A stretch of DNA of 64,000 nucleotides from Herbiconiux ginsengi (GCF_900107435.1 NZ_FNPZ01000001.1:592960-656959), one strand, 5' to 3'; shown: positions 24,799 to 33,217, counted from the first letter of the stretch. Program-made: numbers and translations. Notes: generated by a model from the letters alone, not told the origin.

Positions 24799-26013
24799 AT
24801 GAAGCTGCATATGGGATTCTGGGGTATTGGGATTGCCGCCGTTTTGGTGCTATTGCCCACAACCGCTGTAGCTGCAACTGTCGATTCCGGTGAGGTTGAG
24901 GATGTCGTAGAGGAGTATGGGGACCTCTACAACATCACCATTTCGGAAGACGCTGTCGAGCCGTCATATCAAGACTTGAATGACGTCGCCGCAACGCTTG
25001 GCAGCACATTGGTAGCTGTCAAGTTCGACGGCGATGTAGGGGTTGGGCAAGTTGTACTCGTGGAGGGTGAGACCCTCGAAACGTTTGAGACACACGCAGC
25101 CGAGCTGTTCGAAACGGTCAACACGGACGTTCCGCCAATCGTCGGTGGCGTTGTGGAATCCGACCAGCCGATCACCGAAACGACCGTCGAGGCTGATAGC
25201 GGTACGTTCGATCTCGAGGCTGTGCCGGAGCCGCAGTCCTCGGCAGACATCGAGCAGGCTCCGCAGGCCGCTTCTGGAGCTTCCGCTGCAGCAGTGGCAA
25301 ACGACTGGTCACCATATTTCCCCTCGGACTGGCGCGCCGAGGCTTTTAACTTGAACAGGTGCACGTGGCGATACAACGGCGATTGCTGGGAGTGGCTCCA
25401 GTTAGCCACGCTGACTCAATCGATCACCTGGTCAGACGATCACTCACCCAGCCTTTGGCCCAGCACCGAGTGGGGGTTCGAATTCGGTGTCGCACTCCGC
25501 AACTATAGCTACTGCGACGATGACCCGGACTACTCGCAAGGCTATTGGTTGAACGCTGACCTCTATGAATGGGGAACCAACATGGGCGGGGCGAACGTCT
25601 ACGCCGACGATAACCGAGCCTTCGATGACTGTGGTGTCCTATCGCACGAGCTCGGAGTTCGGTCACCTCAGAATCTCACCGCGGGTTACCAATACGCGTG
25701 GACAATCGCGGCTCCAAGAAATCCTGACAGACCGGATACCTCATACTCGGCACAGTTCCAGGCCGTTCACGATGACTGCATCGGCGACTGGGGCAACTAC
25801 GCCGACTGCATGGGGCTCAACCAGAACGTCACCTGGCCATTCGGTGGCGATCAGTCTGAGACCGTGATCAACATCGACCGCGGATTCCTCTTCCCCAAGT
25901 GTTCACGCATGCACGACAAGTGGAGTGCCCCGCGGCAGTGGTCTAATGGTGGCGCGATCTTGATGCCCGCACCACTCAACTATTACGACACGTGCTTCTC
26001 AAATGACTGGTAG
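24799..26013 (+). CDS. Unrecognised secreted protein, cysteine- and tryptophan-rich
   Basis: 404 residues. A signal peptide (hydrophobic core GIGIAAVLVLLP, cleavage near AVA at 23-25) directs export. Residues 27-175 are acidic and lack cysteine, like a pro-region or interaction domain. Residues from about 188 on contain eight cysteines and many Trp, Tyr and Asp (RCTWRYNGDCWEW, HDDCIGDWGNYADC), suggesting a disulfide-stabilised domain with up to four bridges. An AGGGAGGG ribosome-binding site precedes the ATG. G+C and codon choice (TTG, GTA, GCT, ATT) are visibly unlike the neighbours, so it was probably acquired by transfer. It overlaps the next gene. I know no family for it. Confidence 0.8.
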   Translation: MKLHMGFWGIGIAAVLVLLPTTAVAATVDSGEVEDVVEEYGDLYNITISEDAVEPSYQDLNDVAATLGSTLVAVKFDGDVGVGQVVLVEGETLETFETHAAELFETVNTDVPPIVGGVVESDQPITETTVEADSGTFDLEAVPEPQSSADIEQAPQAASGASAAAVANDWSPYFPSDWRAEAFNLNRCTWRYNGDCWEWLQLATLTQSITWSDDHSPSLWPSTEWGFEFGVALRNYSYCDDDPDYSQGYWLNADLYEWGTNMGGANVYADDNRAFDDCGVLSHELGVRSPQNLTAGYQYAWTIAAPRNPDRPDTSYSAQFQAVHDDCIGDWGNYADCMGLNQNVTWPFGGDQSETVINIDRGFLFPKCSRMHDKWSAPRQWSNGGAILMPAPLNYYDTCFSNDW

Positions 26014-26983
26014 AGGAGCTATCAGCGGCGGATTGCTGACCGCCGGGCTGGTACTCGTCATTTCCGGATGTGCCGGGCAGGCTACAGCGTCGCCAGGCGA
26101 TTGGGTCCTGGACGCACGGCCTTCGCAGTCGAGCGACTCTGGGGGAGGTTTGTTCCCACTCGCGCTGGCGGCAAATGGTGATGGCGGTATTTGGGGTCGG
26201 TCGGGACAGACCTGGGTCCACGTCAACGAGGTGGGCGACATCGACGCCCGCCTGAATTACGACCCTCTGCCATCCCCGTGGGAAACTCGCTCGTTCGACG
26301 TGATTCAGGGTGACGATCTGATTGTCACCAGCACCTGGGCGAACGGTGACATCATGGGTGATCTGCTTCGGATCAGTCTCGACACAGGATCCAGCACCAC
26401 CATCCTGCACGAGGAAAATGCAATGGGTGGCGTCGCGATCGACGGAGAGAGCATCGCCTACGTCTCGTACGACGCGGACTCGACTCAATTCAGTGTCAAG
26501 CGCATGGACCCTGGCTCGAGCAGCGGCATCGGCCTGGCAACCTTTGCTGGCAACGGCGCCGAAGCCTCGCTTGACGTTGGCCCAACCCACGAGATCTATG
26601 TAGCGACTCCCACTGAACGCGCCGTGATCTCACCCGATGGCTCAATAGCCTCCACTCCACAAACCAGCGCCACACCACTGGTGAGCGTGAATGATACGGG
26701 TCAAGCCGTTTGGGTGACAGACAAGGAAGAATCCGATGTCCCATACGTGATCTTGAACGCTTCGGATGCGCAACGATCAGTGATTGATGAGCACAGCACC
26801 TGCGGTCAGAGCTCTCTCCTGCTGACCACCAATAAGGCAATCGATCAGGGGACGGTGCTGCCATTTCTCTGCGAACCCTTCGGGATTGCGTGGTCGAGTA
26901 ACTCTGCGTTCACGGTTTCTATCGGCGACGAAGGGAACGCCGCCCTTGTGCGAGCATCTCTCCCGTCACCGCCGGCCAATTGA
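26003..26983 (+). CDS. Unrecognised lipoprotein with propeller-like repeats
   Basis: 326 residues. The signal peptide ends in the lipobox ISGC (residues 20-23), so the protein is anchored outside the cell membrane. The mature part has repeated beta-rich units with DG/GD turns (LFPLALAANGDGGIWGR, GDDLIVTSTWANGD, GGVAIDGESIAYVSYDAD, IYVATPTERAVISPDGS), as in six- or seven-bladed propellers. The start overlaps the end of the secreted-protein gene by 11 bp, so the two are co-translated and probably work together. Like its partner it has lower G+C than the surroundings. Confidence 0.75.
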   Translation: MTGRGAISGGLLTAGLVLVISGCAGQATASPGDWVLDARPSQSSDSGGGLFPLALAANGDGGIWGRSGQTWVHVNEVGDIDARLNYDPLPSPWETRSFDVIQGDDLIVTSTWANGDIMGDLLRISLDTGSSTTILHEENAMGGVAIDGESIAYVSYDADSTQFSVKRMDPGSSSGIGLATFAGNGAEASLDVGPTHEIYVATPTERAVISPDGSIASTPQTSATPLVSVNDTGQAVWVTDKEESDVPYVILNASDAQRSVIDEHSTCGQSSLLLTTNKAIDQGTVLPFLCEPFGIAWSSNSAFTVSIGDEGNAALVRASLPSPPAN

Positions 26984-27395
26984 TCGATTCACTACCGATA
27001 CGAAGTCACCTACTTGATCGGCGGCCAGAGCGATATCCCCGGTTGTCGCCAGAAGAAGTGCGGCACGTGCGCGCGATCGGGGCATCATGGACTACCTTCG
27101 CTCGAGCTACATATGGGTCTCGGAAAACGTAGTGCGGCCCGCAGCCCCGGAACGAGGTGATCGAAAAAGTTCCAGAGTTCGACACGGCATCGTCACCGAT
27201 TCGCCAACGTCCGCGCGGTAACGTTTCTGCGCCGCCGGACACGGAGTGCCGCTCGGAGAGGAATTTCCTTGGCTCTGAAGATGAACGGCTACAAGAACAT
27301 GACCGTGGAGCTCGACGCAATCCCACTCCGCGGAAGCCATTGATTCACCGGCCTGTCAGCATGCCGATTCGCAGCAACGATGAGCGCGTCCAGTG
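26984..27395. other. 412-bp gap with a possible coding remnant
   Basis: No complete gene is seen. At 27281-27343 the + strand encodes a 20-residue segment (MNGYKNMTVELDAIPLRGSH) ending in TGA that reads like a genuine protein C-terminus and is open upstream for several codons, so it may be a fragment. The rest shows frequent stops in all frames. Confidence 0.4.
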
Positions 27396-27662
27396 TCATT
27401 GCGGTCGGTACACGTCCGCCCGGTGATCGACCCGCAGGATCTGCACCCGCACGACGTCGTCGTGGATCTCGTAGAGCACCCGGTACGGGCCGCGGCGTGC
27501 ACTGTAGGTGCCCTCAAGGTCGCGGCCGAGAGGCTTGCCGACCCGGCGCGGGTTCGCGGCAAGGTCGCCGTAGACGAACTCGATGATCGCCGGCACGATC
27601 CGCGGCGGAATCCGCTCCAGGTTCCGGGCTGCGGTGGGCGAGAAGATGACGGTGTAGCTCAC
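27396..27662 (-). CDS. RelE/ParE-superfamily toxin
   Basis: 88 residues with the RelE pattern: VIFSPTAARNLERIPP at the N-terminus, the middle segment GKPLGRDLEGTYSARRGPYRVLYEI with the conserved basic residues, and the closing VVRVQILRVDHRADVYR. RelE members cut mRNA on the ribosome; ParE members poison gyrase. The GxYRVLYEI-x-HRxDVY pattern favours RelE, but the distinction is not certain. Its ATG overlaps the stop of the upstream antitoxin gene. Confidence 0.9.
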   Translation of the reverse strand: MSYTVIFSPTAARNLERIPPRIVPAIIEFVYGDLAANPRRVGKPLGRDLEGTYSARRGPYRVLYEIHDDVVRVQILRVDHRADVYRPQ

Positions 27663-27943
27663 CGGCCGGAACGTCTCGGCACCCCGAACCGGGCCCGGAT
27701 CTCATCCTCACCCAAGCCCTCGCCGGCCTGCAGCTCCTGCCGGGCCTGAGCGACGTCCTCGGCGATACCAGGCTGGGACAGCCAATAAACCGTCTCCTGC
27801 AGCGACTCCCACTCGCTGACGCCGATGAGCATGGCCACGGGCGCGCCATTGACGGTGATCGCGTACTCCTCATGCGTGGCCTCGGCCGTGTCGACGAGCT
27901 CGCTCAGCTTGGCCTTCGCGGCCGAGATTGACAATGTCTGCAT
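27659..27943 (-). CDS. Phd/YefM-family antitoxin
   Basis: 94 residues. The N-terminal DNA-binding fold is typical: LSISAAKAKLSELVDTAEATHEEYAITVNGAPVAMLIGVSEWESLQETVYWL. The C-terminal third (DVAQARQELQAGEGLGEDEIRARFG) is helical and acidic and would wrap the toxin. It is followed by the RelE-type toxin in an ATGA overlap. A TATAGT box six bases before the ATG suggests a leaderless transcript. Confidence 0.9.
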   Translation of the reverse strand: MQTLSISAAKAKLSELVDTAEATHEEYAITVNGAPVAMLIGVSEWESLQETVYWLSQPGIAEDVAQARQELQAGEGLGEDEIRARFGVPRRSGR

Positions 27944-27949
27944 GACACC

Positions 27950-27978
27950 ACTATAAACCTAAATAGCGGTTCTGTGCA
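27950..27978 (-). promoter_or_regulatory. Promoter/operator of the RelE-type toxin-antitoxin operon
   Basis: On the minus strand TGCACA (27973-27978, four of six matches to TTGACA), a 17-bp spacer and TATAGT (27950-27955) precede the ATG at 27943 by only six bases. An imperfect palindrome CTATAAACCTAAATAG (27951-27966) covers the -10 box and is a natural place for antitoxin autorepression. Confidence 0.6.
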
Positions 27979-28247
27979 GACCAAAATTAAGACTAAACAA
28001 CGCGTGCGCACGTCCAGAGTGGGACGACCCGACGCTCTTGGACCGTGTCGACGTCGACGAAGCCGCAGACCGATGACGGGGGTGGTCGGTGTCACGGTTC
28101 GCTGGCTTACGGTGTGTCATGCGACACCTCTGGCTCGACAGATCTCTCGGCCTCGAACTCCTATGCTGAACGGAGAGGTGATCGGCTCACCCGCACCCCG
28201 ATCATCACGCAATCCACGGGGCTCTGAACCCCCGATCGACCTGCCGA

Positions 28248-28389
28248 GTTCACCCCTAAAGGCACCCATCGCCCCCTTCCACGCGATCATGAGGGCACCG
28301 TACGGTGAAGACCGCGGTGCACAACCCCATGTGCCCGCACAGCGCCCCGCGACTGTCCGAATCCCCCATCGCGACCCGTCGCGGGGCGC
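28248..28389 (+). repeat. Dispersed intergenic repeat, copy B
   Basis: Same orientation and architecture as 21702-21843. Here the terminal stem is perfect over 12 bp: GCGCCCCGCGAC pairs with GTCGCGGGGCGC, enclosing a loop with a run of five C. The compensating preservation of this stem in both copies argues that the structure matters. It ends about 90 bp before a small acidic-protein gene and could form its 5' leader or an independent transcript. Confidence 0.7.
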
Positions 28390-28480
28390 GCCGCTTCCCC
28401 TCATGAAGGGTTCCGCTCCCGGCCCGGGCATGATGGGGTGGGAGAGGGCCGAACCGTCGGCCGCGAAGGAGCATGAGCGC

Positions 28481-28726
28481 ATGAGCGAAGAGCTGGGAGA
28501 CGACCCCCGTCCATTCGGCGAGGCGGACGAGATCGTGACGAACGACGCCGTGGGCGGCGAGACGGTCTGGCCCGGTGCCGGAGACGGCAACGACGGCCCG
28601 ACGGGCGGCTCGCCCGGTGAGGGCGAACCCGACTGGGAGCACTACGCCCCCGAGCGCAGCGGCCCCGATGAGTCGCAGCCCTTCGGCGACAAGGCCCCTG
28701 ACGATCTGCGCGTCACCGACGACTAG
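28481..28726 (+). CDS. Small acidic hydrophilic protein of unknown function
   Basis: 81 residues, rich in Asp, Glu, Gly and Pro, with no hydrophobic segment, so probably disordered and cytoplasmic. The ATG at 28481 has an AAGGAG ribosome-binding site nine bases upstream. Phrases such as GDDPRPFGEADEI and ERSGPDESQPFGD repeat a PFG-centred pattern. I recognise no family. It follows repeat copy B. Confidence 0.6.
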   Translation: MSEELGDDPRPFGEADEIVTNDAVGGETVWPGAGDGNDGPTGGSPGEGEPDWEHYAPERSGPDESQPFGDKAPDDLRVTDD

Positions 28727-28758
28727 ATTCGGGGGATTCGTCGGGACTGATGGTCGGG

Positions 28759-29700
28759 TCAGCCGACTCCGCTGGTCGAAAAGATGGTCTCTGCGGGCAG
28801 GAGGCCGGTCATGGCGGTGCTTGCCTGCCAGAGCTCTCGGGCATTGGCGGCGTTGCGGGACAGGGGTGACGATTCGGTCGGTGCACCGCGGTCGATGTAG
28901 GCGCCGGTCGTGGTCGCGAACGACGTGCCCGTGATGAGGGAGGCGAGAGCCGCCCCGGATTCGGCGGCCGTGCTCTGTTTGCCGATGAGGGTCCCCATGA
29001 TGCCGCCGACGACGCGCACGGCAGCACGCGTAAGCGCATTGCCGGTCGGGGTGGAGAAGCCGGTGTCGGACATGGCGCCGGGATTGAACGCGTTCACCGT
29101 GATCCGCTTCTCGGTGTGTTCCCGGATGCGGCGTGCCATTTCGTAGGTGCAGTAGATGTTGCACAGTTTCGAGGTGCAGTACTGCGCCATGCCCGCCTTG
29201 CCGTGAGCGATCGCCTCGCCACTGTCGTATCGCACCCTCGCGGGGAAGAACGCGGGTGGATCGTGCAGGTCGCTGGTCACGAACACGATCCGTCCCTGAT
29301 CGTCCATCGCCGGCAGGAGGAGGTTGGTGAGCAGGAAGTGTCCGAGGTGGTTGACGCCGAAGATCATCTCGAAGCCGTCTTCGGTTCGAGGGGCGCCGGC
29401 GACACCGGCTGCGCTGATCCCCGCGTTGCAGACGATGCCGCGAAGGGGCGGAAGACCCTCGTTGGTGAAGGCGGTGGCGAACGCGCGGACCGACGCCAAC
29501 GACGCCAGGTCCACCTGCATCGCCTGGACGTGCGGGTTGCCGGTCTCTGATCGGAGGGACGCTGCAGCTCTTTCGCCTCGCGATCGGCTCCGGCATGCCA
29601 GCACCACCCGATATGCGGGGTCGCTGAGGGCGATGTTCCTTGCGGTCTCGTAGCCCAGGCCGGCGTTGCCGCCGGTCACGATCACGGTTCTGTCGTCCAT
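28759..29700 (-). CDS. Short-chain dehydrogenase/reductase, protochlorophyllide-reductase-like
   Basis: 313 residues. Cofactor motif GGNAGLGYETA near the N-terminus with CRSRSR after strand 2 (NADP-type). NAG is present in VCNAGIS, and the catalytic Tyr-x-x-x-Lys is YCTSK. The long C-terminal part and the GVNHLGHFLLTNLLLPAM segment place it with the large SDRs related to light-independent retinol/protochlorophyllide-like reductases. Substrate unknown. The start at 29700 is chosen because the Rossmann fold begins there. Divergent from a TetR gene with a perfect palindromic operator between them. Confidence 0.88.
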   Translation of the reverse strand: MDDRTVIVTGGNAGLGYETARNIALSDPAYRVVLACRSRSRGERAAASLRSETGNPHVQAMQVDLASLASVRAFATAFTNEGLPPLRGIVCNAGISAAGVAGAPRTEDGFEMIFGVNHLGHFLLTNLLLPAMDDQGRIVFVTSDLHDPPAFFPARVRYDSGEAIAHGKAGMAQYCTSKLCNIYCTYEMARRIREHTEKRITVNAFNPGAMSDTGFSTPTGNALTRAAVRVVGGIMGTLIGKQSTAAESGAALASLITGTSFATTTGAYIDRGAPTESSPLSRNAANARELWQASTAMTGLLPAETIFSTSGVG

Positions 29701-29761
29701 GAGGATCGATGTTCCTTTCGAGCCGGCTGGCGGCGGTCGTGGTGCTGCAATAGACTCAATG

Positions 29762-29816
29762 AAACGGAAGGCATTCCGTTTGTAGTCACATCGTAAAAGG
29801 AGTGCGTTCCGTTTGT
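29762..29816. promoter_or_regulatory. TetR-type operator region between the SDR and TetR genes
   Basis: A perfect inverted repeat AAACGGAA-N4-TTCCGTTT lies at 29762-29781. The decamer TTCCGTTTGT occurs inside it (29774-29783) and again at 29807-29816, 33 bp (about three helical turns) downstream and overlapping the TetR start codon. Two sites on the same helical face suggest cooperative autorepression. Confidence 0.65.
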
Positions 29817-30409
29817 CTAGTGATGTTCCCCCGATGGCGCGGGAGCGAGCCGACCGCAAGCGCAACCGGGACCTGATCGTGAGGGTGGCCCGGGACGCGT
29901 TCGCACGCGCCGACGAGGCGGGCGAGGCCGTGTCGATGAACGAGATCGCGCGCGCTGCGAACGTCGGGCCGGCCACTCTCTATCGGCACTTCGCCACGCG
30001 GGACGAGTTGGCCGACGCCGTCTATCAGTCGAAGATCGACGACGTCACCGTGCGCGTTCTCGAGGCCACCCGTGACGAGGATGCACTCACCCGTCTCCGA
30101 GCGTGGGTGTCGGAGTTCGTGACATTCATGCTTGCGACCCGGGGGATGATGGACACCCTCCGGGCGGCCTGGCAATCAGCGACCGCGGCCACCTCGCCCA
30201 CGGCGGCCAAGATCACGGGGATCCTTGAAGGCTTCGTCACTGCCGGCGAGGCCGATGGAAGCATTCGAGCCGACGTCGACCCCGCGGATCTGACCATCGC
30301 GGTGTTGGCCTTGCTGAGCGCAACGCCGCCCGGCGATTCCGGGGCCCGGTCGATGCGGTTGCTGCGACTGGTCATGGACGGTCTGGAAGACGCTAGCGTG
30401 AACACATGA
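29813..30409 (+). CDS. TetR-family transcriptional regulator
   Basis: 198 residues with a clear TetR helix-turn-helix (LIVRVARDAFARADEAGEAVSMNEIARAANVGPATLYRHFATRDELADAVY) and a helical ligand domain ending LLRLVMDGLEDA. The TTG start at 29813 is preceded by AAAAGGAG at 11 bases; an ATG seven codons on (29834) has no ribosome-binding site. It is divergent from the SDR gene and probably represses it. The stop overlaps the ATG of the following hydrolase gene (ATGA). Confidence 0.88.
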   Translation: MSSDVPPMARERADRKRNRDLIVRVARDAFARADEAGEAVSMNEIARAANVGPATLYRHFATRDELADAVYQSKIDDVTVRVLEATRDEDALTRLRAWVSEFVTFMLATRGMMDTLRAAWQSATAATSPTAAKITGILEGFVTAGEADGSIRADVDPADLTIAVLALLSATPPGDSGARSMRLLRLVMDGLEDASVNT

Positions 30410-31047
30410 GCAAGCCCGTCATCCTCGTCCTGCCCGGAGGCGGGTACAGCACACTCGCACCGCACGAAGGGGAACCGGTGGCCGAATGGCTACGGGGGCT
30501 GGGGTGGGAGGCACGCGTCATCCGGTACCCGGTGGCGACGCGGCATCCAGGCCCGTTGCGGGTCGTTCAGGAGGCGATCACTGCCGCACGGGCCGACGGC
30601 GCATCTGTGGTCGGCGTGCTCGGGTTCTCGGCCGGCGGGCATCTGGCCGGACACGCGGCACTCGTTCCCGATGCCCCGGAGGGCGCTCGCCCCGACTTCG
30701 CGGTGCTCTGTTATCCCGTCGTCTCGATGCTGACCGCCACGCACGCGGGTTCGCGGGCCCAACTGCTCGGTCCCGATCCCTCCGAGCAACTCCGCCGCGA
30801 GACCTCCCTCGAGCAGCTGGTGACTCCGGATGCACCACCCGTCTTCCTCTGGACCACGGCCGAAGACGCATCCGTGCCGATCGAAGAGCACACCTACCCC
30901 CTCGCCGCCGCCCTCGCCACGGCTCGGGTGCCGCACGAGGTGCACGTGTTCGAGAACGGTGGCCACGGGCTCGGGTTCGCGGAGGGCTACCCGGCCGCCG
31001 CCTGGACCACCCTCGCCGCCACCTGGCTCGATCGCCGCCGCCCCTGA
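30406..31047 (+). CDS. Alpha/beta hydrolase (acetylesterase-like)
   Basis: 213 residues. The oxyanion region is VLPGGGYS, the nucleophile elbow GFSAGGH carries the catalytic Ser, Asp lies in TAEDASVP and His in NGGHGLG. The pattern matches small acetyl-xylan-type and BD-FAE-like esterases. No signal peptide, so cytoplasmic. It is translationally coupled to the TetR gene and may detoxify or deacylate the compound that the regulator senses. Confidence 0.87.
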   Translation: MSKPVILVLPGGGYSTLAPHEGEPVAEWLRGLGWEARVIRYPVATRHPGPLRVVQEAITAARADGASVVGVLGFSAGGHLAGHAALVPDAPEGARPDFAVLCYPVVSMLTATHAGSRAQLLGPDPSEQLRRETSLEQLVTPDAPPVFLWTTAEDASVPIEEHTYPLAAALATARVPHEVHVFENGGHGLGFAEGYPAAAWTTLAATWLDRRRP

Positions 31048-31405
31048 GCCCGTCCCACCCCCAGGGCCACCAGGGCCGGGATCGCGGCCCGCAGGCCGCG
31101 CTCGACAACCCAGGGTGAGCACGGCGCCCGAGGCAACCAGCACCTCTTTCGGTGCGTCGAAATACTGTGAGTCGTGGCTCCCGGCCCCGGATGCGCACCC
31201 CCGGCTGCCACAATGGTGTCACCGAAGGGGAGTAGTTCCAGCGCCCACGCACTCTGGGCAGCGGACCTGTCGACACACTGGCCATCACGACGATCGGCCC
31301 GGCAATCCACCCCGGCGTCCGACCACCACGCGTCGCGCCGAGGCGAACGAGACCTTCGATCGACACCGCCGAGCGCTGCTGCGCCGACCGCCGATCAGGA
31401 GCCTC
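31048..31405. other. 358-bp gap before the ferritin-VIT1 fusion gene
   Basis: Nothing assignable is seen. The region is open in one + frame by chance, but its predicted sequence is Pro/Arg/Ser-rich and without a family. No clear promoter or hairpin stands out. Confidence 0.5.
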
Positions 31406-32569
31406 ATGAACGACACCCCCACGCCTCGCGCACCCGGCGCATCCGTTACTGCGGACTCCACACCCACGCCCGCCGAGCTCCGCCGCTGGCGCCAATACCT
31501 CGCCGACGAGCGTGCAGAGGCGCAGGTCTACCGCGAGCTCGCGCAGCGCCGCTCCGGGCCGGAGCGCGCGATCCTCGAGGCCCTCGCCGAGGCCGAAGGC
31601 CGGCACGAGACCCACTGGCTCGAACTGCTCGGCGACGACGTGGGCAAGCCGCGGGCCGCCGACGTGCGCACCCGGATGCTCGCCGTGCTCGCCAAGCGCT
31701 TCGGATCGGTGTTCGTGCTCGCCCTCATGCAGCGGGCGGAAGCGCGATCGCCTTACGAGACCGATGCCGACGCCACACCCGCGATGGCCGCCGACGAGCG
31801 CATCCACGGCGAGGTCGTGCGCGCGCTCGCCGCCCGCGGGCGCAGCCGCCTCTCGGGCACCTTCCGCGCCGCCGTGTTCGGTGCCAACGACGGCCTCGTC
31901 TCCAACCTCGCGCTCGTGCTCGGCATCGGCGCGACCGGTGTGGCTCCGAGCGTCGTGCTCGCCACCGGCATCGCGGGTCTCCTGGCCGGCGCCCTCTCGA
32001 TGGGCGCGGGAGAGTTCGTGTCGGTGCGGTCGCAGCGAGAGCTGCTCGCCGCATCCACCCCCGACCCCGACGCGCACACCGCGGTGCCACGGCTCGACGT
32101 CGACGCCAACGAACTGGCCCTGGTCTACCGGGCGCGTGGGATGTCGGAGACCGAGGCCGAGGCGAAGGCCCGCGACGTCTTCGGCGGCCTCACCACCACC
32201 ACGGCCGCCATCCGCATCCAGCGGGTGGGGGATGCGGGCATCACGGCACCCGAGCTGCTGCCTGCCGACGAGACCGACGAGCACGAGGAGATCGGCACGG
32301 CCTGGCAGGCCGCGCTCTCGTCGTTCTGCTTCTTCGCCTCGGGCGCGATCATCCCGGTGCTGCCGTACTTGTTCGGGCTCTCGGGACTCGGCGCCGTCGC
32401 GTTGGCCGCCGGTCTGGTGGGGCTCGCCCTGCTCGGCACCGGCGCAGTCGTCGGCCTGCTCTCGGGAGGTCCGCCGCTCCGCCGCGCCCTCCGCCAGCTC
32501 GCGATCGGCTTCGGCGCGGCCGCGGTCACCTACGCCCTGGGCCTCGTCTTCGGCGCCAGCGTCGGCTGA
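31406..32569 (+). CDS. Ferritin-like domain fused to VIT1/CCC1 iron transporter (MbfA type)
   Basis: 387 residues. The N-terminal 140 residues are a ferritin-like four-helix region with metal ligands in RAEAQVYRELA and AEAEGRHETHWLELLG. From about 150 the VIT1/CCC1 membrane domain begins with FGANDGLVSNLALVLGIGA and LLAGALSMGAGEFVSVRSQ, with four or five transmembrane helices. Family members export iron (and perhaps manganese) from the cytoplasm, with the ferritin domain acting as sensor or feeder. The ATG at 31406 follows an AGGAG-like site. The gene converges on mtnD across a two-way hairpin. Confidence 0.9.
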   Translation: MNDTPTPRAPGASVTADSTPTPAELRRWRQYLADERAEAQVYRELAQRRSGPERAILEALAEAEGRHETHWLELLGDDVGKPRAADVRTRMLAVLAKRFGSVFVLALMQRAEARSPYETDADATPAMAADERIHGEVVRALAARGRSRLSGTFRAAVFGANDGLVSNLALVLGIGATGVAPSVVLATGIAGLLAGALSMGAGEFVSVRSQRELLAASTPDPDAHTAVPRLDVDANELALVYRARGMSETEAEAKARDVFGGLTTTTAAIRIQRVGDAGITAPELLPADETDEHEEIGTAWQAALSSFCFFASGAIIPVLPYLFGLSGLGAVALAAGLVGLALLGTGAVVGLLSGGPPLRRALRQLAIGFGAAAVTYALGLVFGASVG

Positions 32570-32580
32570 CCCCGAACTAT

Positions 32581-32628
32581 TTGCCCCCAACGGCCCTGAA
32601 ACCGCCGGGATAGGGCCGGAAGGGGCAA
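32581..32628. terminator. Bidirectional hairpin terminator between the VIT1 fusion and mtnD
   Basis: TTGCCCC (32581-32587) pairs with GGGGCAA (32622-32628), and inside it CGGCCCT (32591-32597) pairs with AGGGCCG (32612-32618) around a 14-base loop. It lies between two converging genes, 11 and 13 bp from their stops. Confidence 0.75.
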
Positions 32629-32641
32629 GAAGTCGGCGGAG

Positions 32642-33217
32642 TTAGGCCGAGACGGAGGCGAGCTCGTCGTAGGTGGCGAACTTCGTCGCCACGTCGCTGC
32701 CCGTGAAGTTGCCCACCCAGCCGTCGTCGTCGTGGAAGAAGCGCACCGAGACGTAGTCGGGGGTGGTGCCCATGTCGAACCAGTGCGTGGTGTCCTTCGG
32801 CACGGAGAGCAGGTCGCCGGCCTCGCAGAACACCGCGTGCACCTTGCCGTTCACGTGCAGGTAGAAGACGCCGGAGCCGCGGGCGAAGAAGCGGTCCTCG
32901 TCGTCGTCGTGCTGGTGCTCGCTGAGGAACTTCTGGCGTGCGGCGGCCGCGCTCGAGCGGTACTCGTCGCTGTCTTCGGGGGTGATCTGCACGACGTCGA
33001 CGAGGGAGTAGCCGTGGTCGGCGTTCACCTGGTCGATCTCGGCCCGGTAGGCCTCGAGCACCTCGTCCTGCGTGGGGTTCTCGGGGAGCTCCTTGAGTTC
33101 CCACCGGCTGAACCGGGCGCCGAGGCCGGCCAGCACCTCACGGATCGTGTCGGCGTCCCGGGTCTGCAGCTCGGGCGTCGAGGGGTCGTTGTCGTTCCAC
33201 ACGGTGAGCAGAGTCAT
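32642..33217 (-). CDS. mtnD: Acireductone dioxygenase
   Basis: 191-residue cupin that cleaves acireductone to 2-keto-4-methylthiobutyrate and formate (with Fe) or to an off-pathway product (with Ni); the last enzyme before transamination in methionine salvage. Metal ligands are His101, His103, Glu107 and His145, in the order HxHxxxE...H of the family. Gene length is normal. It is divergent from the ABC importer operon whose last gene is mtnK. A TAGCAT box six bases before the ATG suggests a leaderless transcript. Confidence 0.94.
   Translation of the reverse strand: MTLLTVWNDNDPSTPELQTRDADTIREVLAGLGARFSRWELKELPENPTQDEVLEAYRAEIDQVNADHGYSLVDVVQITPEDSDEYRSSAAAARQKFLSEHQHDDDEDRFFARGSGVFYLHVNGKVHAVFCEAGDLLSVPKDTTHWFDMGTTPDYVSVRFFHDDDGWVGNFTGSDVATKFATYDELASVSA

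Larger units (their letters stand above)
27944..28480. other. 537-bp intergenic stretch containing repeat copy B
   Basis: It contains the toxin-antitoxin promoter at its left end, an inverted repeat GTGTC-ATGC-GACAC at 28114-28127 and repeat copy B at 28248-28389. Several frames are open by chance but have no start or protein-like composition. Confidence 0.55.

Noticed and set aside
28248-28389. 6C RNA or another named actinobacterial small RNA
   Set aside because: One stem has a C-rich loop, but the second hairpin with a run of six C is not seen, and two diverged copies are present.
21702-28389. Integrative element bounded by att sites
   Set aside because: No integrase, transposase, tRNA gene or phage gene is present, and the repeats are too diverged for recent att sites. 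The zone is kept only as a flexible region.
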